64,000 nt of DNA from an uncultured Bifidobacterium sp. Lineage in GTDB: Bacteria; Actinomycetota; Actinomycetes; Actinomycetales; Bifidobacteriaceae. The notes beneath the pieces are model-generated. The model searched no databases. It worked only from the letters and a program-made list of their open reading frames with translations, and was not told where the DNA came from. The stretch covers positions 1 through 64,000 of the forward strand of contig NZ_CASEXV010000059.1 in NCBI RefSeq assembly GCF_949292005.1, read 5' to 3'. Position numbers and translations under genes: made by a program. Below, piece after piece: positions 9,314-17,162 of this stretch (position 1 is its first letter; each line of letters starts with the position of its first letter).

Positions 9314-10052
9314 TTTGGGGGATGGCGTGGGAGGTAAGCGCGAATCACATGCCGTGCGGTCGCATCCCCGCTTGATGATTCTTGTGCGGCATGGCCGCAC
9401 CTCGTACAACGCCCAGAACCGGTTGCAGGGGCAGATCGACATACCCCTTGATGAGGTGGGTCGCTGGCAGGCCGACAGAACCGCCGAGGCTCTTGCCGGT
9501 CTGTACGTCGACGGACGATCCGGTCCTCCTCCGGTGGTCGTCTCGTCCGATCTTGGCCGGGCCCTGAGCACAGCCCACGCCTTCGCCGACATGGTGGGTG
9601 TTCCCGTCCATCCCGATGCCCGAGTCAGGGAGCGTGATTTCGGCTCCTGGGAGGGGATTCCCGTGGATGTCCTGAAACGTGATTTCCCCGACGACTACAG
9701 GTTGTGGGTCGAATTCCGTGGCGGAGAGATGAGGCATGGTGCCGAGTCGAAGGCGCATGTGGGTCGCCGTGGCGTCGAGGCGTTGTCTGACGCGTCCGGT
9801 TCCATGTTCGCGGATCAGGATCTGATCGTATTCTCGCATGGTGCGTGGATCGCCCAGACAGTGCAGACGCTTCTGGGCATCGACCGCGTGGATCCCGGCT
9901 TCGGCACGCTTCCGTCCATGCGCAACGCCCATTGGGCGCGTCTTGCCCCTCTTGCTATTCCGGACGAGCCCCTCCGTTGGCGTCTGGTCGATTACAACCA
10001 TGGTCCCGCCGAGGCCGATTCGGGAATATGGGACAATCCCAAGCTTCACTGA
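9306..10052 (+). CDS. Histidine phosphatase family protein (phosphoglycerate mutase-like)
   Basis: 248 aa member of the histidine phosphatase superfamily. The catalytic histidine is in LVRHGRTSYN near residue 29; the second conserved RERDFGSWEG and the later FSHGAW histidine are also present. Its N-terminal block (RLQGQIDIPLD, VGRWQAD) is nearly identical to that of the gene at 26631, so the two are paralogues. In actinobacteria a phosphatase after rsfS is common (often annotated phosphoglycerate mutase or glucosyl-3-phosphoglycerate phosphatase); the true substrate cannot be read here. It overlaps the end of rsfS by 8 nt. Confidence 0.88.
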   Translation: MSDLGDGVGGKRESHAVRSHPRLMILVRHGRTSYNAQNRLQGQIDIPLDEVGRWQADRTAEALAGLYVDGRSGPPPVVVSSDLGRALSTAHAFADMVGVPVHPDARVRERDFGSWEGIPVDVLKRDFPDDYRLWVEFRGGEMRHGAESKAHVGRRGVEALSDASGSMFADQDLIVFSHGAWIAQTVQTLLGIDRVDPGFGTLPSMRNAHWARLAPLAIPDEPLRWRLVDYNHGPAEADSGIWDNPKLH

Positions 10053-10081
10053 TATGTGTTTTGCGCGGTGCGACGATGATG

Positions 10082-10105
10082 GGCCACGCCCGCGTGGGCG
10101 TGGCC
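10082..10105 (+). terminator. Hairpin after the phosphatase operon
   Basis: A perfect 10-bp stem (GGCCACGCCC with GGGCGTGGCC) around a 4-nt loop, 30 nt after the stop. There is no T-run, so termination would be weak or factor-assisted. Confidence 0.5.
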
Positions 10106-10167
10106 AGGATGGGCGCCGAGTGGATGAACAGTCAGGGATGCAGCGTTAAGCCCGACGCATAAAAGGC

Positions 10168-10190
10168 GAATGACATTCGTTAATATGATG
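10168..10190 (+). promoter_or_regulatory. Inverted repeat overlapping a possible promoter of the CsbD-like gene
   Basis: CGAATG-A-CATTCG (10168-10180) is a 6-bp inverted repeat, directly followed by TTAATATGATG, which holds -10-like hexamers. It lies about 170 nt before the small-protein gene at 10353 and could be an operator, for example for a stress regulator. Inference only. Confidence 0.35.
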
Positions 10191-10352
10191 TCTATTGGTC
10201 GCGGGGCATCGCGACAGGGAACGGAATCGATCGGCGCGTGCATCGTCGATCGATGGGATTCCATCCATGCACGTAAGGAAACAAGGAAACGCGGGGGGCG
10301 GCCGCCCTTCGTGGGTTTCAATCACCACACCACCACCCAAGGGAGGGTTATT

Positions 10353-10553
10353 ATGGGAATTCTTGAGAATGCTGCGGATCTCGCCAACAGCGCCGGACGC
10401 CATATCGGCGAGAAGGCCAAGGATCTGAAAGAACAGGCATCGGACGCGTTGGATGGCGCCAAGGCCGACGCGAAGGTGGCTCAGGCCGAGGCGGAACGAG
10501 ACAGCACAAAAGCGAAGAACGACGCCAAAAAAGCCATGCGCAACGCGGACTGA
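10353..10553 (+). CDS. Small CsbD/LEA-like stress protein
   Basis: 66 aa, no signal peptide or membrane segment, very rich in Ala, Lys, Asp and Glu, with a heptad-like amphipathic pattern (EKAKDLKEQASDALDG, KADAKVAQAEAER). This composition resembles CsbD and LEA-type small stress proteins; I cannot assign a specific family. GGGAGGG lies 6-8 nt before the ATG. It stands alone, with its own leader of about 170 nt and a good terminator after it, which suggests an abundant single-gene transcript. Confidence 0.75.
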   Translation: MGILENAADLANSAGRHIGEKAKDLKEQASDALDGAKADAKVAQAEAERDSTKAKNDAKKAMRNAD

Positions 10554-10612
10554 CGCGGAACCGCGGCTGGACGCCGGTCGCGTCCCAGCGTAGGACCCGA
10601 CGCATATGTGAG

Positions 10613-10648
10613 CGGGGTGGCGATCCTTAGAGGTCGCCGCCCCGTTTC
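10613..10648 (+). terminator. Intrinsic terminator of the CsbD-like gene
   Basis: A 13-bp stem with a few G-T pairs (10613-10625 with 10632-10644), loop of 6 nt, followed by TTT. Confidence 0.7.
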
Positions 10649-10709
10649 CTATGCGTGGTGTTAGTCTGAATGCCAATGGGAGCCCGTCGTCCACGGCGGA
10701 TGTCCCGTC

Positions 10710-12086
10710 ATGGTGGTGAAAGGCGGGGTGAGGGATATGGCGGATTCCTTGGTGGACCACGATGATCGCATGAGTGTGCCGGCCACGGCCCAAACGATAT
10801 GGTGGCAGGTCTATCCGCTGGGATTCACCGGGGCTCCAATCAGACCCAGCACCATAACCCATCGGCCCGTTCATCGGCTTGCTCGAATCATCCACTGGCT
10901 TGACTATGTGGCTGACCTCGGCTGTGACGGTCTGCTCCTTGGTCCCATATTCACCTCATCGACGCATGGGTATGACACGCTCGATTTCCGCTCCATCGAT
11001 CCGCGTCTGGGAGACGAGGATGATTTTCGCGCACTGGCGCGAGCCTGCCATTCGCGCGGGATCTCCTTGATGCTTGATGGTGTCTTCAACCATGTGGGAA
11101 TCGAGAATCCGCTTTTTCGTAAGGAGTTGGCGGATGCCGCCGCTTCGATGTCCGCGGGAACGGACCGTGGGCGGTCAGACTCGCATAATCGGTTGTTCCA
11201 CATAACGGCAAGGGATGATGGAACGTTGGACTATCCGGTATTCGAAGGGCATGGCGATCTGCCGGTTATGGATCACGAGAGCGCTTCGACTGCCGATTTG
11301 GTCGTTGACGTCATGGATTATTGGATGGATCGCGGGGCCGACGCATGGAGGCTTGACGCGGCCTACGCCGTTCCTCCGAGATTTTGGACGCAAGTTCTTC
11401 CGCGCGTGCGCTCCAACCATCCCGACGCATGGTTCCTAGGCGAGGTGATCCATGGGGATTATCCGGCCATCATCGGTGAGTCAGGCATGGATTCGCTCAC
11501 CCAGTACGAATTGTGGAAGGCCATATGGAGCTCGCTGGAGTCCGGGAACTTCTATGAACTGGACTGGTCGCTGAAACGCCACGACGCCTTTCTGGATCAT
11601 TTCATCCCGCAGACGTTCATCGGAAACCATGATGTCACGCGCATCGCCAGCAAGGTCGGAACTCCGATGGCGAGAATCGCCGCGCTTCTGCTGTTCACGG
11701 TCGGTGGGACCCCGAGCGTCTACTACGGTGACGAGCTGGCCTTGAGCGGAGTGAAGGAGGACCGTGCGGGAGGCGATGACGCGGTGAGACCGGAGTTTCC
11801 CGATTCCTTCAACGACATGGTCCTCACCCCGGAATCCAGAGGGATGCGCGACGTCTATCGCGACATCATCCGTATGCGGAAAGACCGTCCGTGGCTGGCC
11901 TCCGCCCACACGGCGCCTGTAGAGGTGGACAACAGGCGGTATGTGTACGACGTCGCTCCAGCCGACGGTCGGGAAGCCGCGAGGGACCGGGATGGGAGCC
12001 TGCGCGTCATCGTCGAGCTTGATCCGGTTCCGCACGCCACCATCCTTGAGGGCGATCGCACCCTGTTGACGGTGGATGCCGATTAG
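10710..12086 (+). CDS. GH13 alpha-amylase family glycosidase
   Basis: 458 aa (beta/alpha)8 glycosidase, cytoplasmic since no signal peptide is seen. The four GH13 regions are visible: DGVFNHVG near 123-130, DAWRLDAAYA with the nucleophile at about D216, FLGEVIHGDY with the acid/base at about E245, and FIGNHDVTRI with D308. The chain is shorter than maltogenic amylases and lacks obvious starch-binding modules. The substrate is probably a small alpha-glucoside or maltodextrin. ATG 10737 (GTGAGGG upstream) is an alternative start. It converges with, and overlaps by 3-4 nt, the reductase gene on the other strand. Confidence 0.88.
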   Translation: MVVKGGVRDMADSLVDHDDRMSVPATAQTIWWQVYPLGFTGAPIRPSTITHRPVHRLARIIHWLDYVADLGCDGLLLGPIFTSSTHGYDTLDFRSIDPRLGDEDDFRALARACHSRGISLMLDGVFNHVGIENPLFRKELADAAASMSAGTDRGRSDSHNRLFHITARDDGTLDYPVFEGHGDLPVMDHESASTADLVVDVMDYWMDRGADAWRLDAAYAVPPRFWTQVLPRVRSNHPDAWFLGEVIHGDYPAIIGESGMDSLTQYELWKAIWSSLESGNFYELDWSLKRHDAFLDHFIPQTFIGNHDVTRIASKVGTPMARIAALLLFTVGGTPSVYYGDELALSGVKEDRAGGDDAVRPEFPDSFNDMVLTPESRGMRDVYRDIIRMRKDRPWLASAHTAPVEVDNRRYVYDVAPADGREAARDRDGSLRVIVELDPVPHATILEGDRTLLTVDAD

Positions 12087-13066
12087 GCGAAGGGCTGGGA
12101 GACCTTGGTGAGTGACGACATGTCCTCATCGTCCAAGACCTGTGAGGCGGATTCGATCAGCGCAGGAAGTTGGTCGACGGTTCGCGCCGAGGCTATCGGG
12201 GCGCTCACCGCAGGACGATGTCGCAGCCATGCGAGAGCGACGGTGGCGGGTTGCACGTCATGCTTGGCTGCGATGGACGAGAGCCGCTCCACGACGGCGA
12301 AACCATCATCGTTAAGGACGTCGCCGAGCATTCCCGATCGGGCGGAGCCCTGCGCGTCCTCGGCCCTGTGATATTTCCCAGTGAGGAAGCCGGATGCGAG
12401 CGCGAAGTATGGAAAGACCGCGAGGTCCTCACTCTGGGCGACGGAGTCGAGGCCGGCTTCGAAGGCCGCGCGGTGGACGAGATTGTAGTGTGGCTCCAAG
12501 GCGACAGGTAGGACGAATCCCTCGCGTCGCGCGATGTCAAACCACTCCCTGATGCGGTCAGGGGTGTAGTTGGACAATCCCACCGCACGGACAAGACCCT
12601 CACGCACGAGCTTATCGAAGGCCGCCGCGGTCTCCGCCAGGGGTGTGGACTGGTCGTCGAAATGCGCGTAATAGAGATCGATGTGGTCTGTTCCCAGACG
12701 CAGAAGAGATTCACGGGCGGCCGCGGCGATCGTGGATGCGCCGAGCCCGTGGTATTGGGGATGCTCGCTCACCTTGGTCGCGATCAGCGCGTCGCGACGG
12801 TGTCCCGATGTCTCCAGCCATCGGCCGAGTATGATCTCCGACTCGCCTCCGGAGTGCCCGGGCGCCCAAGCGGAATACACGTCGGCCGTGTCGATGAGGG
12901 ATCCTCCGTTGTCGATGAAGGAGTCGAGGACCCGACGGCTGCTCGTCTCATCGCTGGTCCATCCGAAGGTGTTTCCGCCAAGGACGAGTGGGAGGATGTC
13001 CACGGCGGAGCCGCCGTCAAGACGGAGGCGCGTGGTCGGGGTCGAGGCTATGTGGTTGTGGGACAT
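12083..13066 (-). CDS. Aldo/keto reductase
   Basis: 327 aa NADPH-dependent oxidoreductase of the AKR superfamily. Motifs: LGGNTFGW at the N terminus, DTADVYSAW with the catalytic Tyr, ATKVSEH with the catalytic Lys, YAHFDD with the catalytic His, GLSNYTPDRI, and the cofactor-binding PIASARTVDQL near the end. I chose the start at 13066 because AAAGGG lies about 8 nt upstream on that strand and a 34-residue N-terminal extension in the open frame matches no family feature. The physiological substrate is unknown. It ends head-on into the glycosidase gene, sharing stop-codon bases. Confidence 0.9.
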   Translation of the reverse strand: MSHNHIASTPTTRLRLDGGSAVDILPLVLGGNTFGWTSDETSSRRVLDSFIDNGGSLIDTADVYSAWAPGHSGGESEIILGRWLETSGHRRDALIATKVSEHPQYHGLGASTIAAAARESLLRLGTDHIDLYYAHFDDQSTPLAETAAAFDKLVREGLVRAVGLSNYTPDRIREWFDIARREGFVLPVALEPHYNLVHRAAFEAGLDSVAQSEDLAVFPYFALASGFLTGKYHRAEDAQGSARSGMLGDVLNDDGFAVVERLSSIAAKHDVQPATVALAWLRHRPAVSAPIASARTVDQLPALIESASQVLDDEDMSSLTKVSQPFA

Positions 13067-13145
13067 GATGATGTGCCCTTTCTGGGATGCGGGGACACCG
13101 TTGCGCTTGTGACGTTGTGGCAACGGCAATGACGTTGAGGCAATA

Positions 13146-13187
13146 AAGGACGGGGCGATCCAGCTCAATGGATACCGCCCCGTCCTT
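13146..13187 (-). terminator. Terminator of the PNPOx-like gene
   Basis: A 12-bp perfect stem, AAGGACGGGGCG (13146-13157) with CGCCCCGTCCTT (13176-13187), extended inside by ATCCA/TGGAT. On the minus strand it lies just after the gene at 13234-13638 and before the reductase. Confidence 0.7.
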
Positions 13188-13233
13188 GTCGTGGAGAGCC
13201 GGCCGTCGTCGTTCCGAAGCGGCCGTGGTCCGA

Positions 13234-13638
13234 TCAGGCCTTGGAGATGGTTGTTCCGGCCTTGGCTCCGGCGGAGAGGTCGTCGATCTCCGTGATCTCC
13301 AGAACGGGGACTACAGCGGGCTTCTTGGTGCCCTTCTCCTCGGCGGCCTTCACCTGGGCGTCGTAGACGGCGTCATCCTTGTGCAGGACGACGTTTCCGC
13401 GGAAACGGTAGCCCTTCTTCTCGGCGAGGTTCGCATAGGCCACGACGAGCGGGCTTCCGGCCTCAAGATTGCGGTAGTGCTGGCCCGCGGTGCGCTCGTG
13501 GTACGCGAGGTGGTTATCGTCGAGGACGAACATGGACATCTTCGGACCGATGTTCAGTTCGCCGTCCTTGCTAACCGTGGTGATCCATGCGAGGTTGTTG
13601 GCGATGAACTCCTTCATCTCCGGTGTGAGAGTTGGCAT
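13234..13638 (-). CDS. Pyridoxamine 5'-phosphate oxidase family (split-barrel flavin-binding) protein
   Basis: 134 aa, matching the size of single-domain FMN-binding split-barrel proteins. The pattern MKEFIANNLAWITTVSKDG, NIGPKMSMFV, AGQHYRNLEAGSP and GYRFRG is that of general PNPOx-like FMN proteins, some of which bind F420 or haem in other actinobacteria. Cytoplasmic. Reading stops at a strong terminator, and a plausible AGGAAAGG ribosome site lies upstream, so it is a single-gene unit. Specific activity unknown. Confidence 0.85.
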   Translation of the reverse strand: MPTLTPEMKEFIANNLAWITTVSKDGELNIGPKMSMFVLDDNHLAYHERTAGQHYRNLEAGSPLVVAYANLAEKKGYRFRGNVVLHKDDAVYDAQVKAAEEKGTKKPAVVPVLEITEIDDLSAGAKAGTTISKA

Positions 13639-13896
13639 GACCTCTGTCCTTTCCTTTTGTGAGCTCCAGTTCCTTCTCTAGGTTATCTCCCCTGAGGGTC
13701 GATGGAGGCGCGATGTGACGTAAGTCACGGGGGGATCGTGGGGATGGCGGTCGTCCGGCATGGAAGTTCGCCCGTTGGCGCAATAATCGGGTGCGTGCGT
13801 GTTCGCGATAAGCGCAGAGTATCGTGTGTGGGGCCCATATGGGCATGGTCGGAATGAGTCCGGGTGCGTCCCGGCCAGGGAGTGTGGAGGAGAGAG

Positions 13897-14904
13897 ATGG
13901 GGTGGTCGACCGACACCGCGCTACGCCGGCATGTGCGCGATTTCCGCAGCCGCATGTCCCGTTCGTTCCCTCCCAACCTCGCGCGGTTGATGCTTCTTGC
14001 ATGCGCGGCTCTGTGGGGCGGAAGCTATCTGGTCGCCAAAATAGCCATGGAGACGATTCCTCCCATGTGGCTCATGTTCATCAGGCTTGGCGGAGCGTGC
14101 CTCGTCATGCTGGCGCTTTTCCATCGATCCATCCTTCCGAGCCTGAGGCGGTCGATTGTCGTGCCCGCGCTTGTGGTCGGCGGCACATATTTTGGTTCCA
14201 TGGCGCTTCAGACCACAGGATTGCAGACGATCGACCCTGGCCGCAGCTCGTTTCTGACCGCCGCCTATGCGGTTCTCACGCCATTCGCCGTATGGCTGGT
14301 GACGCGGATGGCTCCCAAGGCGATACATGTCGTCTCCGCGATCATCTGCATGACGGGTGTGGGATTCGTGGCGCTGAAGCCCAGCACCGCGACGCTGCAG
14401 CTGTCGTACGGGGATGTGCTGACTCTGATCAACGCCGTCTTCGTGGCGTTCAACATCGTTTATCTAGGAATCTATATCAAACGTTTCAACCCTCTAGCTA
14501 TGACGTTCGTTCAATTCGTGGTCGCGGCTGTGCTCTTTCTGGCATCTGCGCTTGCGTTCGAGCCCGGGCCCAATGCGGCATGGATGGACTCTGAAGTGGT
14601 GTGGAGCATTCTCTACCTTCTTCTCGCGGCGACGACGCTCGCCCAGATCATGCAGAACATCGGTCTTGCGCACGTGCCCACATCCAGCGCGTCGATCATC
14701 ATGTGCAGCGAAAGCGTCTTCTCGGTGTCCTTCTCGGCCATCTTCTGGGGCGAGCGTGTCGGATGGACGTCCTTGGTGGGGTTCGCGTTGATATTCGCTG
14801 CGATGGTTTTGTCGTCGATGGGGGGAAGGACGCCGGTCGGATACCATCGTCGGCACGACATGACGTCGATCCACGGAGATTCCGAGGATGTCCAGCTGCT
14901 GTAA
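13897..14904 (+). CDS. EamA/DMT family transporter
   Basis: 335 aa integral membrane protein with about ten hydrophobic helices forming two EamA repeats. The first starts at LACAALWGGSYLVAKIAM, the second around YGDVLTLINAVFVAFNIVY. Typical EamA endings (IIMCSESVFSVSFSAIFWGER, then VGFALIFAAMVLSS) are present. Members export amino acids or metabolites; the substrate is not readable. The start at 13897 is supported by GGAGG 6 nt upstream; the frame is open 33 nt further but without a site. Confidence 0.88.
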   Translation: MGWSTDTALRRHVRDFRSRMSRSFPPNLARLMLLACAALWGGSYLVAKIAMETIPPMWLMFIRLGGACLVMLALFHRSILPSLRRSIVVPALVVGGTYFGSMALQTTGLQTIDPGRSSFLTAAYAVLTPFAVWLVTRMAPKAIHVVSAIICMTGVGFVALKPSTATLQLSYGDVLTLINAVFVAFNIVYLGIYIKRFNPLAMTFVQFVVAAVLFLASALAFEPGPNAAWMDSEVVWSILYLLLAATTLAQIMQNIGLAHVPTSSASIIMCSESVFSVSFSAIFWGERVGWTSLVGFALIFAAMVLSSMGGRTPVGYHRRHDMTSIHGDSEDVQLL

Positions 14905-14940
14905 AGCCTCACTGGCGTCTTGTCGTTTACTGTGGTGCCC

Positions 14941-15960
14941 GTGAAGAAGTTTTTTCAGGGGATATCCTTTTCGCAGATACTCGCCGGCGCGCTGGCGGCG
15001 GTGACCTCGTTCCTGCTCGCCGCGAAGATCGGCATCGCGGGATCGGTGATCGGCGTGGCCATAGGCTCCATCGTGTCGGCCATCGCCTCGCAGATATATC
15101 AGAATGTGTTCAAGGAATCATCGAAGAAAATCCAAGTGGTGAGCTCCCGCGATCATGATGATGATGGCGATATTGGCGAATCGGGAGACGCCGCCGGCTC
15201 CGCTGCTGAAGTCGGATCCACGGCGGAGAAGGGGAACTCGTCGCAGGCCAATTCCGAAGCGGACGCGGATTCGACGGTGGTCGTGGGTTCCGTGGATGCG
15301 GTGGACTCCGATAAGCGGATGCCGACTTCCGGCTCCTCCGCGGGTTCCACGGCAATTCTTGAGCCCGTCCCGTCGAAATCGGAGGAGCGTGTCGCGGATT
15401 CTCAATCGCAGCCACACCCACGCGTGGTCTCCTCCCAGGATGTCTCCGGGAGTTCGGGGAGGCGTGGGAGCGCCGTCACGGGGGCCGACATCATCGCCCA
15501 GCGCCGGCATAGACAGCGCAGGAGCGCCATAATAGTGGCGGTTGTCAGTGGCCTGGTGGCGACGCTCATATCCGCCGGTGTCGTTCTTCTCGTCACCAAC
15601 GGCCACGGCACGGATGATGTTGTGCGGACGATGGTCAACAATTCCCGAACGGAACGCCGTGACGGGCAAAGCCAGACGCCTGATTCCGGTGGCCGTTCGT
15701 CCACGCGCTCGAACTCGCCTTCGACCGACTCCGCATCGCCGTCCTCGGATTCCTCGACGTCGTCCACCTCGACGTCGTCCCCCTCGACGTCGTCGCCGAC
15801 ATCCACGTCGTCTCCGACTCCCACGTCGTCCCCGACCACATCCTCTGCCGCGCCGACGTCATCCGGTGGTTCGAATGCGGATGACGGTGATGACACCGTC
15901 TCAACCGAGAACTCGACGGCGACATCGTCCAGCCAGCAGAAAACCCAGAGTTCGAACTAG
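14941..15960 (+). CDS. Two-helix membrane protein with Ser/Thr-rich low-complexity tail
   Basis: 339 aa, function unknown. Residues about 10-50 form a Gly/Ala-rich hydrophobic stretch (GALAAVTSFLLAAKIGIAG) like glycine-zipper membrane segments. A disordered acidic region follows, then a second helix near residue 200 (IIVAVVSGLVATLISAG) preceded by Arg-rich RRHRQRR. The last 110 residues are almost only Ser, Thr, Pro and Asp, encoded by repeated TCGTCC/ACGTCG units. The GTG 14941 start has no ribosome site, but TTTACT lies 9 nt upstream, suggesting a leaderless message; a TTG at 14920 is the alternative. The tail may be a wall-spanning or glycosylated stalk. Confidence 0.75.
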   Translation: MKKFFQGISFSQILAGALAAVTSFLLAAKIGIAGSVIGVAIGSIVSAIASQIYQNVFKESSKKIQVVSSRDHDDDGDIGESGDAAGSAAEVGSTAEKGNSSQANSEADADSTVVVGSVDAVDSDKRMPTSGSSAGSTAILEPVPSKSEERVADSQSQPHPRVVSSQDVSGSSGRRGSAVTGADIIAQRRHRQRRSAIIVAVVSGLVATLISAGVVLLVTNGHGTDDVVRTMVNNSRTERRDGQSQTPDSGGRSSTRSNSPSTDSASPSSDSSTSSTSTSSPSTSSPTSTSSPTPTSSPTTSSAAPTSSGGSNADDGDDTVSTENSTATSSSQQKTQSSN

Positions 15961-15982
15961 CTTGGCGATTAGCTTGGCGTTT

Positions 15983-16028
15983 GTGTCGATTGCCTGCTCA
16001 TGGGTCAATATGCGGGCGTAATCGACAC
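15983..16028 (+). terminator. Possible terminator hairpin after the Ser/Thr-rich gene
   Basis: GTGTCGATT pairs with AATCGACAC across a 28-nt loop, with no T-run. Weak candidate only. Confidence 0.3.
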
Positions 16029-16034
16029 GCCGAC

Positions 16035-16063
16035 TTGTCGAGGTTGTCGAACTGTTGTAGCCT
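16035..16063 (+). promoter_or_regulatory. Likely promoter of tRNA-Ala
   Basis: TTGTCG (16035-16040), 17-bp spacer, TAGCCT (16058-16063), about 28 nt before the tRNA 5' end. Confidence 0.5.
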
Positions 16064-16090
16064 GTCTAAGGCCCAAACGGGTCGAGTTTT

Positions 16091-16166
16091 GGGGCTATGG
16101 CGCAGCTGGTAGCGCATCTCCATGGCATGGAGAGGGTCAGGGGTTCGAATCCCCTTAGCTCCACCA
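16091..16166 (+). tRNA. tRNA-Ala (GGC), CCA encoded
   Basis: Complete cloverleaf of 76 nt: GGGGCTA pairs with TAGCTCC in the acceptor stem, anticodon loop ATGGCAT with anticodon GGC, T arm GGGGTTCGAATCCCC, and encoded CCA at 16164-16166. DNA immediately downstream changes abruptly to low G+C, as is often seen where elements integrate at tRNA 3' ends. Confidence 0.96.
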
Positions 16167-16219
16167 AGACCCTAGGATCGTTGATTTTCCAACGGTCGCG
16201 GGTTAAGAATAATGCTGAA

Positions 16220-16245
16220 AATGTATTATTACTTGTATTATTATT
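16220..16245 (+). repeat. Direct repeat, left copy (26 bp)
   Basis: A/T-rich 26-mer beginning AATGTATTATTACTTG. The right copy at 17163-17188 agrees at 24 of 26 positions; the two flank about 920 bp. Confidence 0.7.
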
Positions 16246-16308
16246 TTTGGCTTAATCGACGAATCCAACGAAACGTGTGACTGAAGTCGAATGCTCAACT
16301 CACAGCTC

Positions 16309-16485
16309 TCATCGTTGGGATCTCAACGTTCTCGTCACTCTTGTGACTGTTACCAAGGGATAGTCTAGGGAAGACAGTGGTTCCTGGCGGAACCACGTCG
16401 CTACGCTGATGCTCCGCGACCCTAGACTATCCCACCGCTTCGGCTTCCAATCCTCTGGTATTTCGTCTAATTCTTCAGGTCTCAC
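16309..16485 (-). pseudogene. Short frame with weak resemblance to HsdS N terminus
   Basis: 58 codons on the minus strand from a GTG. It begins RPEELDEIPEDWKPKRW, and IPEDW followed by basic/aliphatic residues is reminiscent of the start of type I restriction specificity (HsdS) recognition domains. Nothing after that resembles HsdS, and the frame overlaps the long inverted repeat at 16357-16433. It could equally be chance. No ribosome site at a sensible distance. Confidence 0.2.
16357..16433. repeat. Three-way-junction-like inverted repeat structure
   Basis: A perfect 14-bp outer stem (GGGATAGTCTAGGG 16357-16370 with its complement 16420-16433) encloses a perfect 8-bp hairpin (GTGGTTCC-TGGC-GGAACCAC, 16377-16396) and a shorter stem (TCGC 16398-16401 with GCGA 16416-16419). 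Two further small hairpins (CGTTG/CAACG and GTCAC/GTGAC) precede it at about 16312-16348. The arrangement could fold as RNA or as single-stranded DNA. Confidence 0.7.
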
Positions 16486-16510
16486 CTTTCTACGTGCTCC
16501 TCACCGATTT

Positions 16511-16602
16511 TTATTCGGTTTTATTCGCGGTTATTCGGCATTATTCGGTTCTGAACAACACCTCAGCATTACTGCTACTTAAAATTATTCGGTTATTCGC
16601 GG
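16511..16602. repeat. Cluster of TTATTCGG units
   Basis: Six copies of TTATTCGG or TTATTCGCGG occur within about 90 bp, arranged in pairs. On the minus strand they read CCGAATAA. The spacing recalls iterons or a protein-binding array; function unknown. Confidence 0.6.
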
Positions 16603-16755
16603 TCCCCACTTGTAGTACTGGGGACCCGCGCTTCGCGTCGCGTGATCACCACGCATCACATGCTCGCACTGCGCACAACGGCCAGCAGATCTCGCCCATC
16701 GCTCGACTGCTGGCCGTGCACACATCACGCCCACATGCCACGCGCAATCACTCAT
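16585..16755 (-). pseudogene. Short cysteine-containing frame, possible HNH-nuclease fragment
   Basis: 56 aa on the minus strand from ATG 16755, including ERWARSAGRCAQCEH. A Gly-Arg-Cys-x-x-Cys block after an aromatic/basic helix is how several HNH endonuclease domains begin, but the His-Asn-His part is absent, and the frame ends inside the TTATTCGG cluster. Codon use is G+C-rich in the first two thirds, more like a gene than the surroundings. At best a fragment. Confidence 0.2.
16598..16630. repeat. Inverted repeat
   Basis: CGCGGTCCCCA (16598-16608) pairs with TGGGGACCCGCG (16619-16630) with one bulged C and a 10-nt loop. Another repeat, GCCAGCA/TGCTGGC, lies at 16681-16714. Confidence 0.65.
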
Positions 16756-17162
16756 CAACACACCCCAAACCTTCTAGGGCTTCTCGACCCATCAACAAAT
16801 CCAGATGCATCGACCCACTCACGATCTTCATTCCAATGACCACCAAGATCGCGTATCGTAATCAAGCTTGTAATCACTTGCAATCCGCCCAGCTCAACTG
16901 TTTCAGTTCCCCTTCTAAGAGAGGAAAAACCTGGCCATTACACGCGGACAAGCCGCAGCGCTAACCCACTCAACTCAACCAGTTCAAACGACCAACACAC
17001 GAGATTGCCCTCTAACAAATACTCATGCCACACGTAGGGGGGGGTAAATACATACCAATCATGGTCGAGCGTCTATGGTGCGTTAGATTGCGTCTAAGGC
17101 ATGGTCCAGCATCGAGCCACCACTCAACTCAATCAACTCAGCCAGTAGATTCCACAAATCGC

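Noticed and set aside
16494..16964. 156-codon plus-strand frame in the tRNA-Ala island
   Set aside because: No ribosome site, no domain, composition changes from Leu/Ile-rich to Ser/His-rich midway, and it runs through several inverted repeats.
17030..17050. Phase-variable homopolymer (eight G)
   Set aside because: A G8 run exists at about 17037-17044, but it is in no gene or recognisable promoter, so there is nothing to switch.
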